A stretch of 64,000 nucleotides of DNA, from contig CAZNJB010000008.1 in NCBI GenBank assembly GCA_964573255.1, positions 1 through 64,000 on the forward strand, given 5' to 3'. Position numbers and translations under genes: made by a program. The notes beneath the pieces were generated by a model. The model saw nothing but the letters and a program-made list of their open reading frames with translations. It was not told where the DNA came from and ran no database searches. Positions 43,999 through 53,417 of the stretch are shown here, piece by piece. The DNA comes from CAYNUJ01 sp964573255. Its GTDB lineage: Bacteria; Bacteroidota; Ignavibacteria; Ignavibacteriales; Melioribacteraceae. The first letter of the stretch is position 1; the number at the start of each line of letters is the position of its first letter.

Positions 43999-46900
43999 TT
44001 GGTACTTCTATGGCGCGCTACTCGAAGAACATCCTCAATTATATTATCAATTTGTTCAATACTCAAATCAACTCCCTTTTTCCCTTTAATCTCATCAAAG
44101 AGGTAATCGTCAATATCGTTCACAGCCGCTTTTTTGGCGTCTTCATCTTCCCAAAAATTTATCTTATCATGCTTCCTTAAAATGCTCTTCACTGCTAGTG
44201 AAATATCCGCAGAAATTTCTTCGGCAACCTCACTCGAAAGATTATGATTTTCAATTATTGGCTTAATCACTCCAAAAAACGCCATTGCGTCTTCGTTCGT
44301 TCTCAGTTTTGGGGGTAAGTCATCATGCTGTTTGGTTACGACTTTTTTCCTTAATTCCAAAACTGTTCTGAAATATTCAATATCTGATAATCTCTTTGCA
44401 TTCCAATCGTCAATAGCCTGCTGAATCAGTTTGGAAAATTTTTGATAAAACGCAGGGTCTTCCTCCATCTTTTCGGTAATTACTTTTTTTACGGCATGAG
44501 CTATGGCATCTGCTTTTGAGGAAACTGTAGAGCCATAAACTTCTTGCGATTCTTTAACTACGTCAAATGCTTTTTCGTCAAAAATATTGACCGGTTCCGT
44601 AAGTTGTTTTACTTCATTAGCTTGAATATGTGTATCGAGTAGTTTTTTTATTTTAGGTTCATAATCTTTGAAACTAATTGACTCCGCATAACGATATTTT
44701 ACAGACGCCCTGAGATTAACGAATTTTTTCAAATCGTTTTTATATTCCTTAATCTTCTCTTCGGAAGTTTCCATCAAAAACTTATCCGAAGACAATGCAA
44801 TCCCTAATGTTTTTCCATAGGCGAGAAGACGTTCGTAAAATTCGTCGCGCAACTCCTTGTCTGCTAAAAGTCTTTCATATTCTTCTTCATCGTAGGAATT
44901 TCTTACCGACTTGAAAATATCCCACAGCTCAGAATGGCGAAGCGGAAGTTTTTCAATTTCTTCTCGAATGGAAGCGATAGTTCCGATAAGGTCTTCCTCG
45001 TCAAATTCTTTAAATTGCTCGTACATCGTAAGCGCCTTATCCAACTCACCCAAAATACCCGCATAATCGATTATATAACCGAAATCCTTGTTATCGTACA
45101 ATCGGTTTACCCGAGCAATTGCCTGAAGTAAATTGTGTTCTTTCAAAGCTGCAGTTAAGTAAAGAACCGTATTCCTCGGGGCATCGAATCCCGTTAATAA
45201 TTTACTGACTACAATCAGAATTTCCGGTTCATCGCCATATTTGAATTGGTTGATGATATTTTTATTATACTCCTTTTCGCTTCCATATCTTTTCATCATT
45301 TTTTGCCAAAACTTTACCACTTCATCATTAGGCTCCTCTTCCACTTCTTCGAATCCTTCTCTCATATCAGGCGGAGAAATAATAATTTCGGAAGAAACAT
45401 AACCGAATTCATTTAAATACTTTTGATATTTAATTGCGGAAGCTTTATTAGGGGCGACCAACTGAGCCTTGAATCCGGTGCCTTTCCAATTCGCTCTGAA
45501 ATGTTCGCTTATATCGAAAGCCCTCATATAAATTACACGGTCGGTTTTGTTCAGCATTTCGGCTCGGGCGTATTTCTTCTTCAAGTCCGCTTTTTGTTTA
45601 TCGGACAAACCTTGCGTGTGTCTTTCGAACCATAAATCGATTGCCTCTTTATTTTGTGTAATCGATACATCCCTACCTTCGTAAAGCAGAGGAACAACTG
45701 CTTTATCCTCAACCGCTTGCCTTATTGAATAATGCGGCTCTATCAATCCGCCGAATTTTGCAAAGCTGTTTTTTTCTTTCTTCATCAGTGGAGTGCCGGT
45801 AAATCCAATGTAACAAGCATTGGGGAACATCTGCCGCATTCGAGCCGCTAAGGATTTGTAATTTGTTCGGTGGCTTTCGTCAACAAGCAGGAAGACGTCT
45901 GAAGATTCATCGCGGAAATTTCGTGCATTTAATGCTTTATCAAATTTATGGATGAGAGTAGTGATAATGCTCGCTTTTTTGATGGACACCAACTCAAGGA
46001 GATCGCGTCCGGATTTTGCTTGTACGGGACTCAATCCGCAATCGATGAATGTATCGCTCAGTTGCTCATCAAGATCCGTCCTGTCCGTAACCAATACAAT
46101 TCGGGGATTAATCAGAGATTTATCCAACGCTAGATTTCTTGCAATCATTACCATTGTAAGGGATTTTCCCGAACCTTGAGTGTGAAATATAATTCCACCG
46201 CGCCTTACGCCTCTTTCATCGGTTTGTTTTACTCTTCTAATAGTTTCTTTAACAACAAAATACTGCTGATACCTGGCAATCTTTTTAATTCCCGCGTCAA
46301 AAACAATAAATTTATGAGACAGTTCAATCAATCTTTCGGGGCGGCATAAACTGTATAATATTCTATCCTGTTCGGTTACCATTCTGCCGCTTTCTTCAAT
46401 TTTGTCGAAATACTCCTTTAAATTTTTATATTCTCCACTGAAAAGTTTTTCCTTTTCTATTTCATTCACGCTACGATTAACCAACTTTTCTATTTCACTT
46501 TCAACGTCTTCGAGCTCCCTCCAGACACTCCAAAACTTTTCCATTGCTCCAACTGTCGCATAGCGCCCTCTATTTTTATTAATACCTAGTAATATCTGAG
46601 CATAAATGAATAATTTAGGTATGTATTCGTCGTTTTGATTGCGAATAGATTGACTTATTGCTTCCTCAACTTCAACATTCGGTGATTTGCATTCTATTAC
46701 AGCAAAAGGAATTCCGTTAACGAACAGAACAATATCGGGTCGGACGGTTTCGGCACTGCGCGTTCTTTCCACGTTGAATTCCGCCGTTACATGAAAAACG
46801 TTTCTCTCCCAATTCTGCCAGTCGATATATCTTAAATTGAAACTCTTCGATTCTCCTTCAATACTCTGCTCAAGCGCTGTACCCAGTGTCAGCAAATCAT

Positions 46901-47198
46901 AAACCGATTCGTTGGTTTTCTGCAAACCGTTGTATTTAATGTTTTTCAGTTTCTGTATTGCCGTTTGGATATTCTCTTCGCTGAAAAGATATTCCTTCCC
47001 CTTAAACCGTATTCTGTTTATCCTTTTTAACTGTTCCCTCAGAATATTCTCGAGCAGAACGTTGCTCTTTTTACCGAGCCTCTCCTTTAACGTTTCTCCC
47101 GGGGTTAAATAATTATAGCCCATATTAATAAGAACCTGCAGCGCGGGAATTTGGGATAAATATTTTTCGTTGAATTGGAAAGAGCTATGAGTATTCAT
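43995..47198 (-). CDS. hsdR: Type I restriction enzyme R subunit
   Basis: This 1067-residue restriction subunit cleaves unmodified DNA after ATP-driven translocation. The PD-(D/E)xK nuclease is at Asp155 and Glu169-Cys-Lys171 (RPDIVLF, VIECKSP). Helicase motifs include HTQGSGKS (Walker A), LVDESH (DExH) and GFTGTPL. The C-terminal helical part binds the methylase core. It begins 1 base after the E2-like gene ends, so it is translated as the downstream partner of the CBASS cassette rather than next to hsdM or hsdS as usual. Confidence 0.94.
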   Translation of the reverse strand: MNTHSSFQFNEKYLSQIPALQVLINMGYNYLTPGETLKERLGKKSNVLLENILREQLKRINRIRFKGKEYLFSEENIQTAIQKLKNIKYNGLQKTNESVYDLLTLGTALEQSIEGESKSFNLRYIDWQNWERNVFHVTAEFNVERTRSAETVRPDIVLFVNGIPFAVIECKSPNVEVEEAISQSIRNQNDEYIPKLFIYAQILLGINKNRGRYATVGAMEKFWSVWRELEDVESEIEKLVNRSVNEIEKEKLFSGEYKNLKEYFDKIEESGRMVTEQDRILYSLCRPERLIELSHKFIVFDAGIKKIARYQQYFVVKETIRRVKQTDERGVRRGGIIFHTQGSGKSLTMVMIARNLALDKSLINPRIVLVTDRTDLDEQLSDTFIDCGLSPVQAKSGRDLLELVSIKKASIITTLIHKFDKALNARNFRDESSDVFLLVDESHRTNYKSLAARMRQMFPNACYIGFTGTPLMKKEKNSFAKFGGLIEPHYSIRQAVEDKAVVPLLYEGRDVSITQNKEAIDLWFERHTQGLSDKQKADLKKKYARAEMLNKTDRVIYMRAFDISEHFRANWKGTGFKAQLVAPNKASAIKYQKYLNEFGYVSSEIIISPPDMREGFEEVEEEPNDEVVKFWQKMMKRYGSEKEYNKNIINQFKYGDEPEILIVVSKLLTGFDAPRNTVLYLTAALKEHNLLQAIARVNRLYDNKDFGYIIDYAGILGELDKALTMYEQFKEFDEEDLIGTIASIREEIEKLPLRHSELWDIFKSVRNSYDEEEYERLLADKELRDEFYERLLAYGKTLGIALSSDKFLMETSEEKIKEYKNDLKKFVNLRASVKYRYAESISFKDYEPKIKKLLDTHIQANEVKQLTEPVNIFDEKAFDVVKESQEVYGSTVSSKADAIAHAVKKVITEKMEEDPAFYQKFSKLIQQAIDDWNAKRLSDIEYFRTVLELRKKVVTKQHDDLPPKLRTNEDAMAFFGVIKPIIENHNLSSEVAEEISADISLAVKSILRKHDKINFWEDEDAKKAAVNDIDDYLFDEIKGKKGVDLSIEQIDNIIEDVLRVARHRSTK

Positions 47199-47199
47199 A

Positions 47200-47856
47200 T
47201 CATTTTCCTAATTTTCTTGCTTGTTCTATGTACCATTCTTTATTTGCTAAATATCGATATTTTTCGAGTATATTCATATATGTACATATCATATATAAAT
47301 TACCACAACCACAAGGACATTTTTCAAAATGTGCATCGCCTCTATCCATTCCAAGTAATTCAAATGCTTTTATTATAGAAGATTTATCATTTAATTGCAG
47401 CATTTTTTTATATTCAACTAAAAGCCCCTTTTCATAATGTCCAATCTCGTCGAAAGGAAACTTTTTTTTCTTATACTTTAGTTTATAGGTTAATCCATAC
47501 AAGTACGGAATTAAAACGTTTTCAATATAATTATTTATAGTATGTACTTTGTTTAGTTCCATCATAAGACGTAAAGGTACCCCTAAACAGATTTTGCCGT
47601 CTTTTTCAATATGTAAATTAACATCTGGTTTAACCGATTTATCTAACATATAAAAATCGGGCAATTCATTAGGAAATTTCTCTGGTATGATAATTTTTAG
47701 ATCATAAGCAAATTCTAGCGTTTCTAGTTCTTTATATTTTACCTTGGCATTTATTTTGCCCTTAAATTCAAGTGTTGAACCAGTTATTGGAACTATCCTT
47801 AATTCCGGGTATGCTTTCAATAAATTTAAAATATCCTCCTTGTCAACCTGACGCAA
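47200..47856 (-). CDS. E2-ubiquitin-conjugating-like protein of short type II CBASS
   Basis: This 218-residue protein shows the bacterial E2-like pattern: the N-terminal half has LKIIIPEKFPNELPDF, a typical E2 beta-meander with conserved prolines, followed by the catalytic block with His82 and Cys90 (KPDVNLHIEKDGKICLG). Cys90 is the predicted thioester cysteine. C-terminal cysteines (CPCGCG, residues 180-185, plus Cys191) could bind zinc and are unusual. No E1, JAB-type protease or ThiF-like gene is present, so it fits the short type II CBASS group whose E2-like protein modifies the cyclase. It starts 1 base after the CD-NTase stop. E2 identity is inferred from motifs and position. Confidence 0.75.
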   Translation of the reverse strand: MRQVDKEDILNLLKAYPELRIVPITGSTLEFKGKINAKVKYKELETLEFAYDLKIIIPEKFPNELPDFYMLDKSVKPDVNLHIEKDGKICLGVPLRLMMELNKVHTINNYIENVLIPYLYGLTYKLKYKKKKFPFDEIGHYEKGLLVEYKKMLQLNDKSSIIKAFELLGMDRGDAHFEKCPCGCGNLYMICTYMNILEKYRYLANKEWYIEQARKLGK

Positions 47857-49065
47857 TTATTCCTCCAACCAAGGTTCAATTGCCCTATCTATTTTTTTTG
47901 TCTTTGATTCCGTTATTATGGAAACCGGAACACCTAAACTTTTTCTAATAACTTCTTCATCCAAATTCACTCCTAATTTAATGATACATTGTTCTTTGAG
48001 CAGTCTAGAATCATCAGTTGATAAAATTAATTCAAAGTCAGCCTTTGCACTTAATAACCAATAGTTGAAATTATCTTCCAATTTGAGATGTTTATATTTT
48101 TCATCATACCATTTATCGGCAAAATCTTCACTTGGGTCAACAGGATTAGGAACTTTAGGTTTATTTGGATTAACTAAATTTCCCATTTCATTTAATATGT
48201 TCAAAATCGCTTCCGAAATCTCTGTGTCACCTCGATAAGCCTTGGCAGCTAATGTTGTTATTATTATTGAAATTGGTTTACTATCAGGATTGTCTTTATA
48301 CATCAAATCTCTATGTCGTTTTAATAGTTGGATGGCTTGTTGCAAAGGTGTTTTCCATTTATATGTTGGTAATTCATCTATATTTGCTTTTTCCAACAAT
48401 GCTCTTTTCTCGAGAAATTCTGGTGCTAGTTTCATTCTTGATTCGAACCATTTAGAATAACCTTGTGGATTACTTATTTTCCAGTCATTACAAATCTGAG
48501 AATATTTTGGATGTCTATCGTCTGTAATCACAACTGTAAGGTCGGCAACCAATTCAGATAAATAATCATCTACACCTTCTCTTATTAATTCTTCTTTAAT
48601 AGATATTCTTTTAGTTTCTTGTTCAGGTATGCAAGGAACTATATCAATATGAAAATTTAGTTCGTCCTTATATTCCAATCGCCAGCAGCGGTGCTTTGGT
48701 TCTAATTCCTCTTGTATATTTCTTGCTTTACGGTACTTTTCAAGTTCTGCTCCAATCAGTTCTTTAATTTCCTTTTGGGTTGAATTTTCTTTTGTCTTTC
48801 CAGTTTCTAATTCACAAGCTAAATCTAAATCATAAGAATCTTCTCCTCCAATAGGTTTAATTGCAGTACCTAATCTGAACGAACCTTGAGAATAGATATG
48901 AGGTTTAAAGTCTTTGCAAACTGAATCCGGTCGTCCTAACCATTCTCCGATATCTTCATAACGGGTTTTGGCTTTTTCGTATGCTGTGTCAGGTAATTCT
49001 AAAGTGCTCAACATTTCATTGAGAATAATATTTTTTTGCTTTTTGAGTGACATTTTATACTCCAT
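47857..49065 (-). CDS. CD-NTase (cGAS/DncV-like cyclic-oligonucleotide synthase)
   Basis: This 402-residue enzyme makes a cyclic nucleotide signal on phage infection. The nucleotidyltransferase site is GS at 61-62 (SQGSFRLGTAI), Asp79 and Asp81 in EDSYDLDLA, and Asp141 in FHIDIVP. These are the three catalytic acids of the cGAS/DncV fold. The start is coupled to capV by a TAATG overlap; a second ATG four codons in is possible. The C-terminus is WLEE, without the terminal glycine reported for some E2-modified cyclases. Product and clade cannot be told from motifs alone. It is the signal maker of the CapV-cyclase-E2 CBASS cassette. Confidence 0.9.
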   Translation of the reverse strand: MEYKMSLKKQKNIILNEMLSTLELPDTAYEKAKTRYEDIGEWLGRPDSVCKDFKPHIYSQGSFRLGTAIKPIGGEDSYDLDLACELETGKTKENSTQKEIKELIGAELEKYRKARNIQEELEPKHRCWRLEYKDELNFHIDIVPCIPEQETKRISIKEELIREGVDDYLSELVADLTVVITDDRHPKYSQICNDWKISNPQGYSKWFESRMKLAPEFLEKRALLEKANIDELPTYKWKTPLQQAIQLLKRHRDLMYKDNPDSKPISIIITTLAAKAYRGDTEISEAILNILNEMGNLVNPNKPKVPNPVDPSEDFADKWYDEKYKHLKLEDNFNYWLLSAKADFELILSTDDSRLLKEQCIIKLGVNLDEEVIRKSLGVPVSIITESKTKKIDRAIEPWLEE

Positions 49066-49988
49066 TAAATTATTTCAAAAAATCTTTTTATCTCCATAGT
49101 TCTATAAGTAAATTCTTTATCTGCTCTTGATATTAAATCATCAATTTGAGATAGCTCATCTAATGGGAGCTGTTTATCAGACTCAAAATCTATTCTAAGT
49201 ATTTGCTCTTTATTTAACATTAATTGTAAATAATTATGTGTGGATTGAGACTGAAGGGATAGAATAAAGCCAATAAACTCTTTGTGCTTTAGCCCAGTTA
49301 AAAATCCCCAATATTTATTATTAGAAACACCATAAGCGATTTTTGAATGTCCAGTTCCCAGACTCAAAATTTTTATATTATCAAAGTCAATATTAAGTCT
49401 TTTCTTTGCATCAATTACTGCAGCAAGAGATGGATTATTTGCCCAGATACCACCGTCAGCTAATAAATATACATCAACTTTTAGGGGATCAAAGAATATT
49501 GGAGCCGAACAAGATGCGGCAACAGCTTCATAAACAAAAATATTTTTATCACGGGTAAACTCATCTGAATACCCGGATTTGAAGACATGAACATTCCCAT
49601 TACCAATGTCCGTTGCTGGCAACAGTAAAGGTGTTTTAATATCACCTAATTGAGTATCACCAAACTCTTCTTTTAAAGCTTCGATCAGTCCATCATTTTT
49701 GTAAATACTTATGAAAGCAGGTTTAATAAATTTGGGTAATAATATATTTTCACAAATAAATATTTTATCTCCCTTCTCTTTATACAGTTTAATTATTTTT
49801 TTTATTGGTATATTACAAGCTATTGCAGAAGCTATTATTGAACCGGTACTTGTTCCCGCTATCATGTCAAAATACTTATTGATATCAATTTTAAGTCTTT
49901 CTTGCAAGCATTTCAGAATATGTGCTGGGAAAACCCCTCTGATTCCACCTCCATCAATAGCAAGAATATTAAAAGTTTTATTACCCAT
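49065..49988 (-). CDS. capV: CapV-like patatin phospholipase (CBASS effector)
   Basis: This 307-residue patatin-fold phospholipase would degrade the inner membrane when the cyclic nucleotide binds, causing abortive infection. The oxyanion loop GGGIRG is at 13-18, the nucleophile elbow GTSTG at 45-49 (Ser47), and the catalytic Asp in ADGGIW at 178. It directly precedes the CD-NTase. The start lies inside the last codons of hsdS (8-base overlap, 49981-49988), so its translation is coupled to the S subunit. The effector identity rests on patatin motifs plus the cyclase neighbour. Confidence 0.9.
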   Translation of the reverse strand: MGNKTFNILAIDGGGIRGVFPAHILKCLQERLKIDINKYFDMIAGTSTGSIIASAIACNIPIKKIIKLYKEKGDKIFICENILLPKFIKPAFISIYKNDGLIEALKEEFGDTQLGDIKTPLLLPATDIGNGNVHVFKSGYSDEFTRDKNIFVYEAVAASCSAPIFFDPLKVDVYLLADGGIWANNPSLAAVIDAKKRLNIDFDNIKILSLGTGHSKIAYGVSNNKYWGFLTGLKHKEFIGFILSLQSQSTHNYLQLMLNKEQILRIDFESDKQLPLDELSQIDDLISRADKEFTYRTMEIKRFFEII

Positions 49989-51162
49989 TTTTATCCTCCT
50001 CGTTAACTTTCACCCTCCACTTCCCTGTCAACAACTTCTGCATTAAACCGCGTTTTTGTGTTTTATATGTTTCTAGCAATTCTTTTAGAATATCCATTTC
50101 TTTTTGAGCTTTATTTAGAATATCTGATATTTTTTCTTGTTCTTCTAATGGAGGATATGGAATCTTAACCGTTTCAAAATCTGGAAAACTTACTTGTTTT
50201 CCATCACGAATTCCAATAATAGCAATTCTTAAATATTTTTTTATAAATATGTTGGTTTTAAAAAAAAATCTATAAAATTCGGAGTTAAGTGGTAGTTTAT
50301 TTTTAAGCACTGTATAAGCCGGACTTACAATTCCTTCGTAATTTGAATATTCAATTCCGCCTTGGAATGAACGCAAACTGATTACAAAATCGCCGGGTTC
50401 AACTAACTTATAACCGGAAGTTGTTCCATTCGGTGACATAACTCTGCCTTCTAAATGAGAGCGTGGGATAACTCCTCTATCTTGAGTAACTGATAAAAGT
50501 TCTTTATTTGGGTGGTTTTTACTAGTATAGTTTTCAAATATTTCTTTAACTTTTTTATGCTCCCAATTTTCACAATTTTTGTCAATTAACTTTTGAACAA
50601 TAGCGTTAAACTGTCTCTCCTTCGCCTCAATCAGCCGCTCGGTTTTTTCGATTGCTTCGTCCCAAACGGAAAGGAGCGACGCGATGGCTTTTCTCTCCAA
50701 TGCATTTTCAGGTATGATTATTTTCAGATTACTAACATCTTTGTTGTTTAATGCCGGATAATTTGACCCAACCACCAAACTATAAATTTGAGATTTAATT
50801 CTATTTGAATACAAATATTGATAAACATATCCCGAATCAGAAGAAACTTTAGGGGTCAAAACTGCAAACCCAGTTGAAGCAACAACATTATTTGCATCAT
50901 CGTTAAATCGAAAATAACCCTCAAGATTTGGTCTAACTGTTGAAAATAGTATATCTCCCTTTGATACTATTCTTCTTGCTCTTGATGGTGCTTTCGAAAA
51001 TTTTATCGTTGGAATGTTCTTATTTATTCTTCCTGAGTTAACATCCGACAAAGAAATATATTTAAATTCAAAGTCTTTTGGAGTATTGTCACCAAGGGTT
51101 TTTGAATTTATTATTACGAGTTCGCTAAGCTTTATTTCCTTCCAACCTTTTCTTAATCTCAT
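49981..51162 (-). CDS. hsdS: Type I restriction-modification specificity subunit (full, two TRDs)
   Basis: This 393-residue S subunit decides the recognition sequence. Two target-recognition domains are seen, each followed by a conserved helix: LERKAIASLLSVWDEAIEKTERLIE (first spacer) and LEEQEKISDILNKAQKEMDILKEL (second). The EKIxxIL motif appears in both. It ends inside the capV start. A separate half-size S gene is at 55140, at the head of the operon. Confidence 0.9.
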   Translation of the reverse strand: MRLRKGWKEIKLSELVIINSKTLGDNTPKDFEFKYISLSDVNSGRINKNIPTIKFSKAPSRARRIVSKGDILFSTVRPNLEGYFRFNDDANNVVASTGFAVLTPKVSSDSGYVYQYLYSNRIKSQIYSLVVGSNYPALNNKDVSNLKIIIPENALERKAIASLLSVWDEAIEKTERLIEAKERQFNAIVQKLIDKNCENWEHKKVKEIFENYTSKNHPNKELLSVTQDRGVIPRSHLEGRVMSPNGTTSGYKLVEPGDFVISLRSFQGGIEYSNYEGIVSPAYTVLKNKLPLNSEFYRFFFKTNIFIKKYLRIAIIGIRDGKQVSFPDFETVKIPYPPLEEQEKISDILNKAQKEMDILKELLETYKTQKRGLMQKLLTGKWRVKVNEEDKNG

Positions 51163-51203
51163 AATTACATTTAGACCTCTATTTTAAAAAATTCTTTGAT
51201 TGA

Positions 51204-53186
51204 TCACTTTCCCATGATTTTTAAGGTTCCTTTCCCTTTCTCCGTCAACCTATATTTCTGTTTCCTACTGTTCGGCTTATCAGGGATATTCATTTCAATC
51301 AAATTGAGAGACAAAGCCGGCTGTAAGTAGCTTTCTCGGAAATGTTTCCCGTCCGCCAAACCCAATTTGTCCTGGAGTTCCTTGCGCGACATTTCCCCGT
51401 CAAGAATTTGCAAAAGCCGTTCAACTTGTGGGGTAACATGGGGGGTAACATAGGGGGTCGCATAGGAAATTTTCTCCTCCGCTACAACATTTTCTCTTAA
51501 ATATTTCTTCCCCTTTTCAGATAGCCTGTACTTCTGATAGCGGCTGTGCGGCTTATCCGGTATTGTCACATCAATTAAATTTTCTTTCAAAGCGGGCTGT
51601 AAATACGCTTTTTTGAAATTTTGCTCATCCGTTATATTCATTCTTTTTTGTAATTCTTTGCTCGACATTTCTCCCTTAAGGATCTGCAAAAGCAGTTTAA
51701 CTTGAGGGGTAACATGGGGGGTGATTTCACCCCCTATGTTAACGGATAATTTTATGCGCTCAATCCCTTTTTTCGAAAGTTTGTATTTTTGATTAATACT
51801 TCGAGGTTTGTTTGGAATTGTCATTTCAATCAAATTTTCCTTTAATGCGGGCTGTAAATAGCCTTTTCGGAAATGGCGGACATCCCTCAAGCCTAATTTG
51901 TTCATCAGTTCGGAGCGGGTCATTTCCCCTTCAAGCGCGAGTAAAAGCCGCTCGACATGGGTGGTAACTTGGGTGGCGACATAGACGGTATCTTGGATGG
52001 TTACATGGGCGGTTTCGTCTAAAGGCAAATGCAATTCGAAACTTGTATCCGTTTCCTTAAACACCGGTTTGGCGCCGTTTGCGTAAAGCGGAAGATACTT
52101 GTTAATGTTAGTTACTCCGGAACCGAGTTCGTCAAACCGCCCTAATTGAATCATAAATTTACAGATTACCGGATTCTTGGAAAACGGCTTCAAGTTTTCG
52201 GGCGTAATTTCACCAAAGTGATGCTGTACAGAAGGATTGTCCATCACGACTCTGTCTTTATAAATCATCAGCCTTGCTGGCGCGGGGCTTGTATATTCTC
52301 TGTGAGCAATTATATTGGAAACCGCTTCGCGGAAAATTTTATCGCGCAAACTGATCCGCATATCTCCCTCGAGATAGAAGGGGTCGTTCAAATGTTTGCT
52401 TACAAATTCCATCATCAAATCGTAAGCGTCAATCAGATTGGTACGTATAGTCAAACGGTCGTCGTAACGGTCGGTATTTACGCGGCGTAGAAGGCATTCG
52501 AATTTATAACCGGGAACGATTTGCTGAATTATCTCGTCTTTGCCGAACATCAAAATAGCAGAGAGAGTAAGCGCCTGTTTTCCGCTATTGGAGTCGAAAG
52601 CGTAAAATCCTCCTATTTTAAGCAATTCTTCGTTCGATAAACTCAACCACGGATGCTGCGAATTGATCGAGCGCATAAGCCGGCGTGCTTTGTCGAAAAG
52701 ATCTGCACGTAAATTGTTTACAGTTAAATAATGATAGGTACGCTGCTCTGTAAAAAGTCCGAGTTTTCGGTTTAGTATTCCTGCCAATTGCTGGGTTCCC
52801 CGCATCCGATAATCGCCATCCTCGCTGCGCAGAAAAATTTCGCCTCCGGTTTTGTGCAACTGCGAGCTAAGCGGCACTTGAACAGCAATTATTATTTTGC
52901 CCTTTATCTCGAATTCGTGAGGAAAAAGAAGGTAAGGGGGATCGATCTTCTGCGGATTATTTGAAAGATTTGCCAAATCGGTTTTTAATTTTTTAACAGA
53001 GCCGGGATCTACACCGGTAACTTCTCCATTATCTTTTACGCCGAGAAGAATTATCCCTCCGTCTGTATTTAAAAAAGAGCAGACAGTTTCGAACAAATCG
53101 GACGGAAGTTTATTCCATGCTTCTTTAAACTCGGTGTGTAAACCTTCGCCGGAATTTATCTCCTCGTAAATCTGCTTGACGTTCAT
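51204..53186 (-). CDS. AlbA_2/Schlafen-like ATPase-type protein with three tandem winged-helix repeats
   Basis: This 660-residue protein begins with an AlbA_2 (Schlafen-AAA-like, COG2865) domain: LHTEFKEAWNKLP at 16-28 and GGIILLGVKDNGEVTGV at 43-59. The middle (about 260-370) matches the COG2865 ATPase/HATPase-like part (IFREAVSNIIAHREY, LGRFDELGSG). From about 395 to the end are three repeats of a winged-helix unit of about 75-90 residues: GEMTRSELMNKLGL, GEMSSKELQKRMNI and GEMSRKELQDKLGL, each followed by LQPAL.xNLI and NKP/DKP with the wing KYxLSxKG. DNA binding is inferred. It sits between hsdM and hsdS, in the operon. Homologues elsewhere regulate or accompany defence genes; a role here is not proven. 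Confidence 0.8.
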   Translation of the reverse strand: MNVKQIYEEINSGEGLHTEFKEAWNKLPSDLFETVCSFLNTDGGIILLGVKDNGEVTGVDPGSVKKLKTDLANLSNNPQKIDPPYLLFPHEFEIKGKIIIAVQVPLSSQLHKTGGEIFLRSEDGDYRMRGTQQLAGILNRKLGLFTEQRTYHYLTVNNLRADLFDKARRLMRSINSQHPWLSLSNEELLKIGGFYAFDSNSGKQALTLSAILMFGKDEIIQQIVPGYKFECLLRRVNTDRYDDRLTIRTNLIDAYDLMMEFVSKHLNDPFYLEGDMRISLRDKIFREAVSNIIAHREYTSPAPARLMIYKDRVVMDNPSVQHHFGEITPENLKPFSKNPVICKFMIQLGRFDELGSGVTNINKYLPLYANGAKPVFKETDTSFELHLPLDETAHVTIQDTVYVATQVTTHVERLLLALEGEMTRSELMNKLGLRDVRHFRKGYLQPALKENLIEMTIPNKPRSINQKYKLSKKGIERIKLSVNIGGEITPHVTPQVKLLLQILKGEMSSKELQKRMNITDEQNFKKAYLQPALKENLIDVTIPDKPHSRYQKYRLSEKGKKYLRENVVAEEKISYATPYVTPHVTPQVERLLQILDGEMSRKELQDKLGLADGKHFRESYLQPALSLNLIEMNIPDKPNSRKQKYRLTEKGKGTLKIMGK

Positions 53187-53417
53187 ATTTCAACCGTTAT
53201 TCATTTGTTATGTTGTATTAAAAAAACTCCCGCTCCGGCAGAGGCAATCCAAAAGATAATTTCGGTTGTTTCAAGTATAATGTAAAAAAACGCTTTCGAG
53301 CAAAATTCAAAAGATTCTTTCGTCGCTCCGCTCCTCAGAATGACTATAATTGAAATTTTTGGACAAATCTTTTGTGATCGTTTCCTGCGGTTATTTATAT
53401 TAACAAACATAGATTAT
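53187..53417. other. 231-base gap between hsdM and the AlbA_2 gene; no credible gene
   Basis: The only open frame (69 codons, 53201-53410, leftward) is atypical, with low-complexity composition. It contains TTCGTCGCTCCGCTCCTC near 53320-53337, a string I recall as a common intergenic repeat rather than coding DNA. It is the only real gap in the operon and could hold a small transcript or a degraded insert. Confidence 0.4.

Noticed and set aside
53201..53410. A 69-codon open frame in the hsdM to AlbA_2 gap
   Set aside because: Translation is atypical, carries repeat-like DNA, and no motif or coupling supports it.
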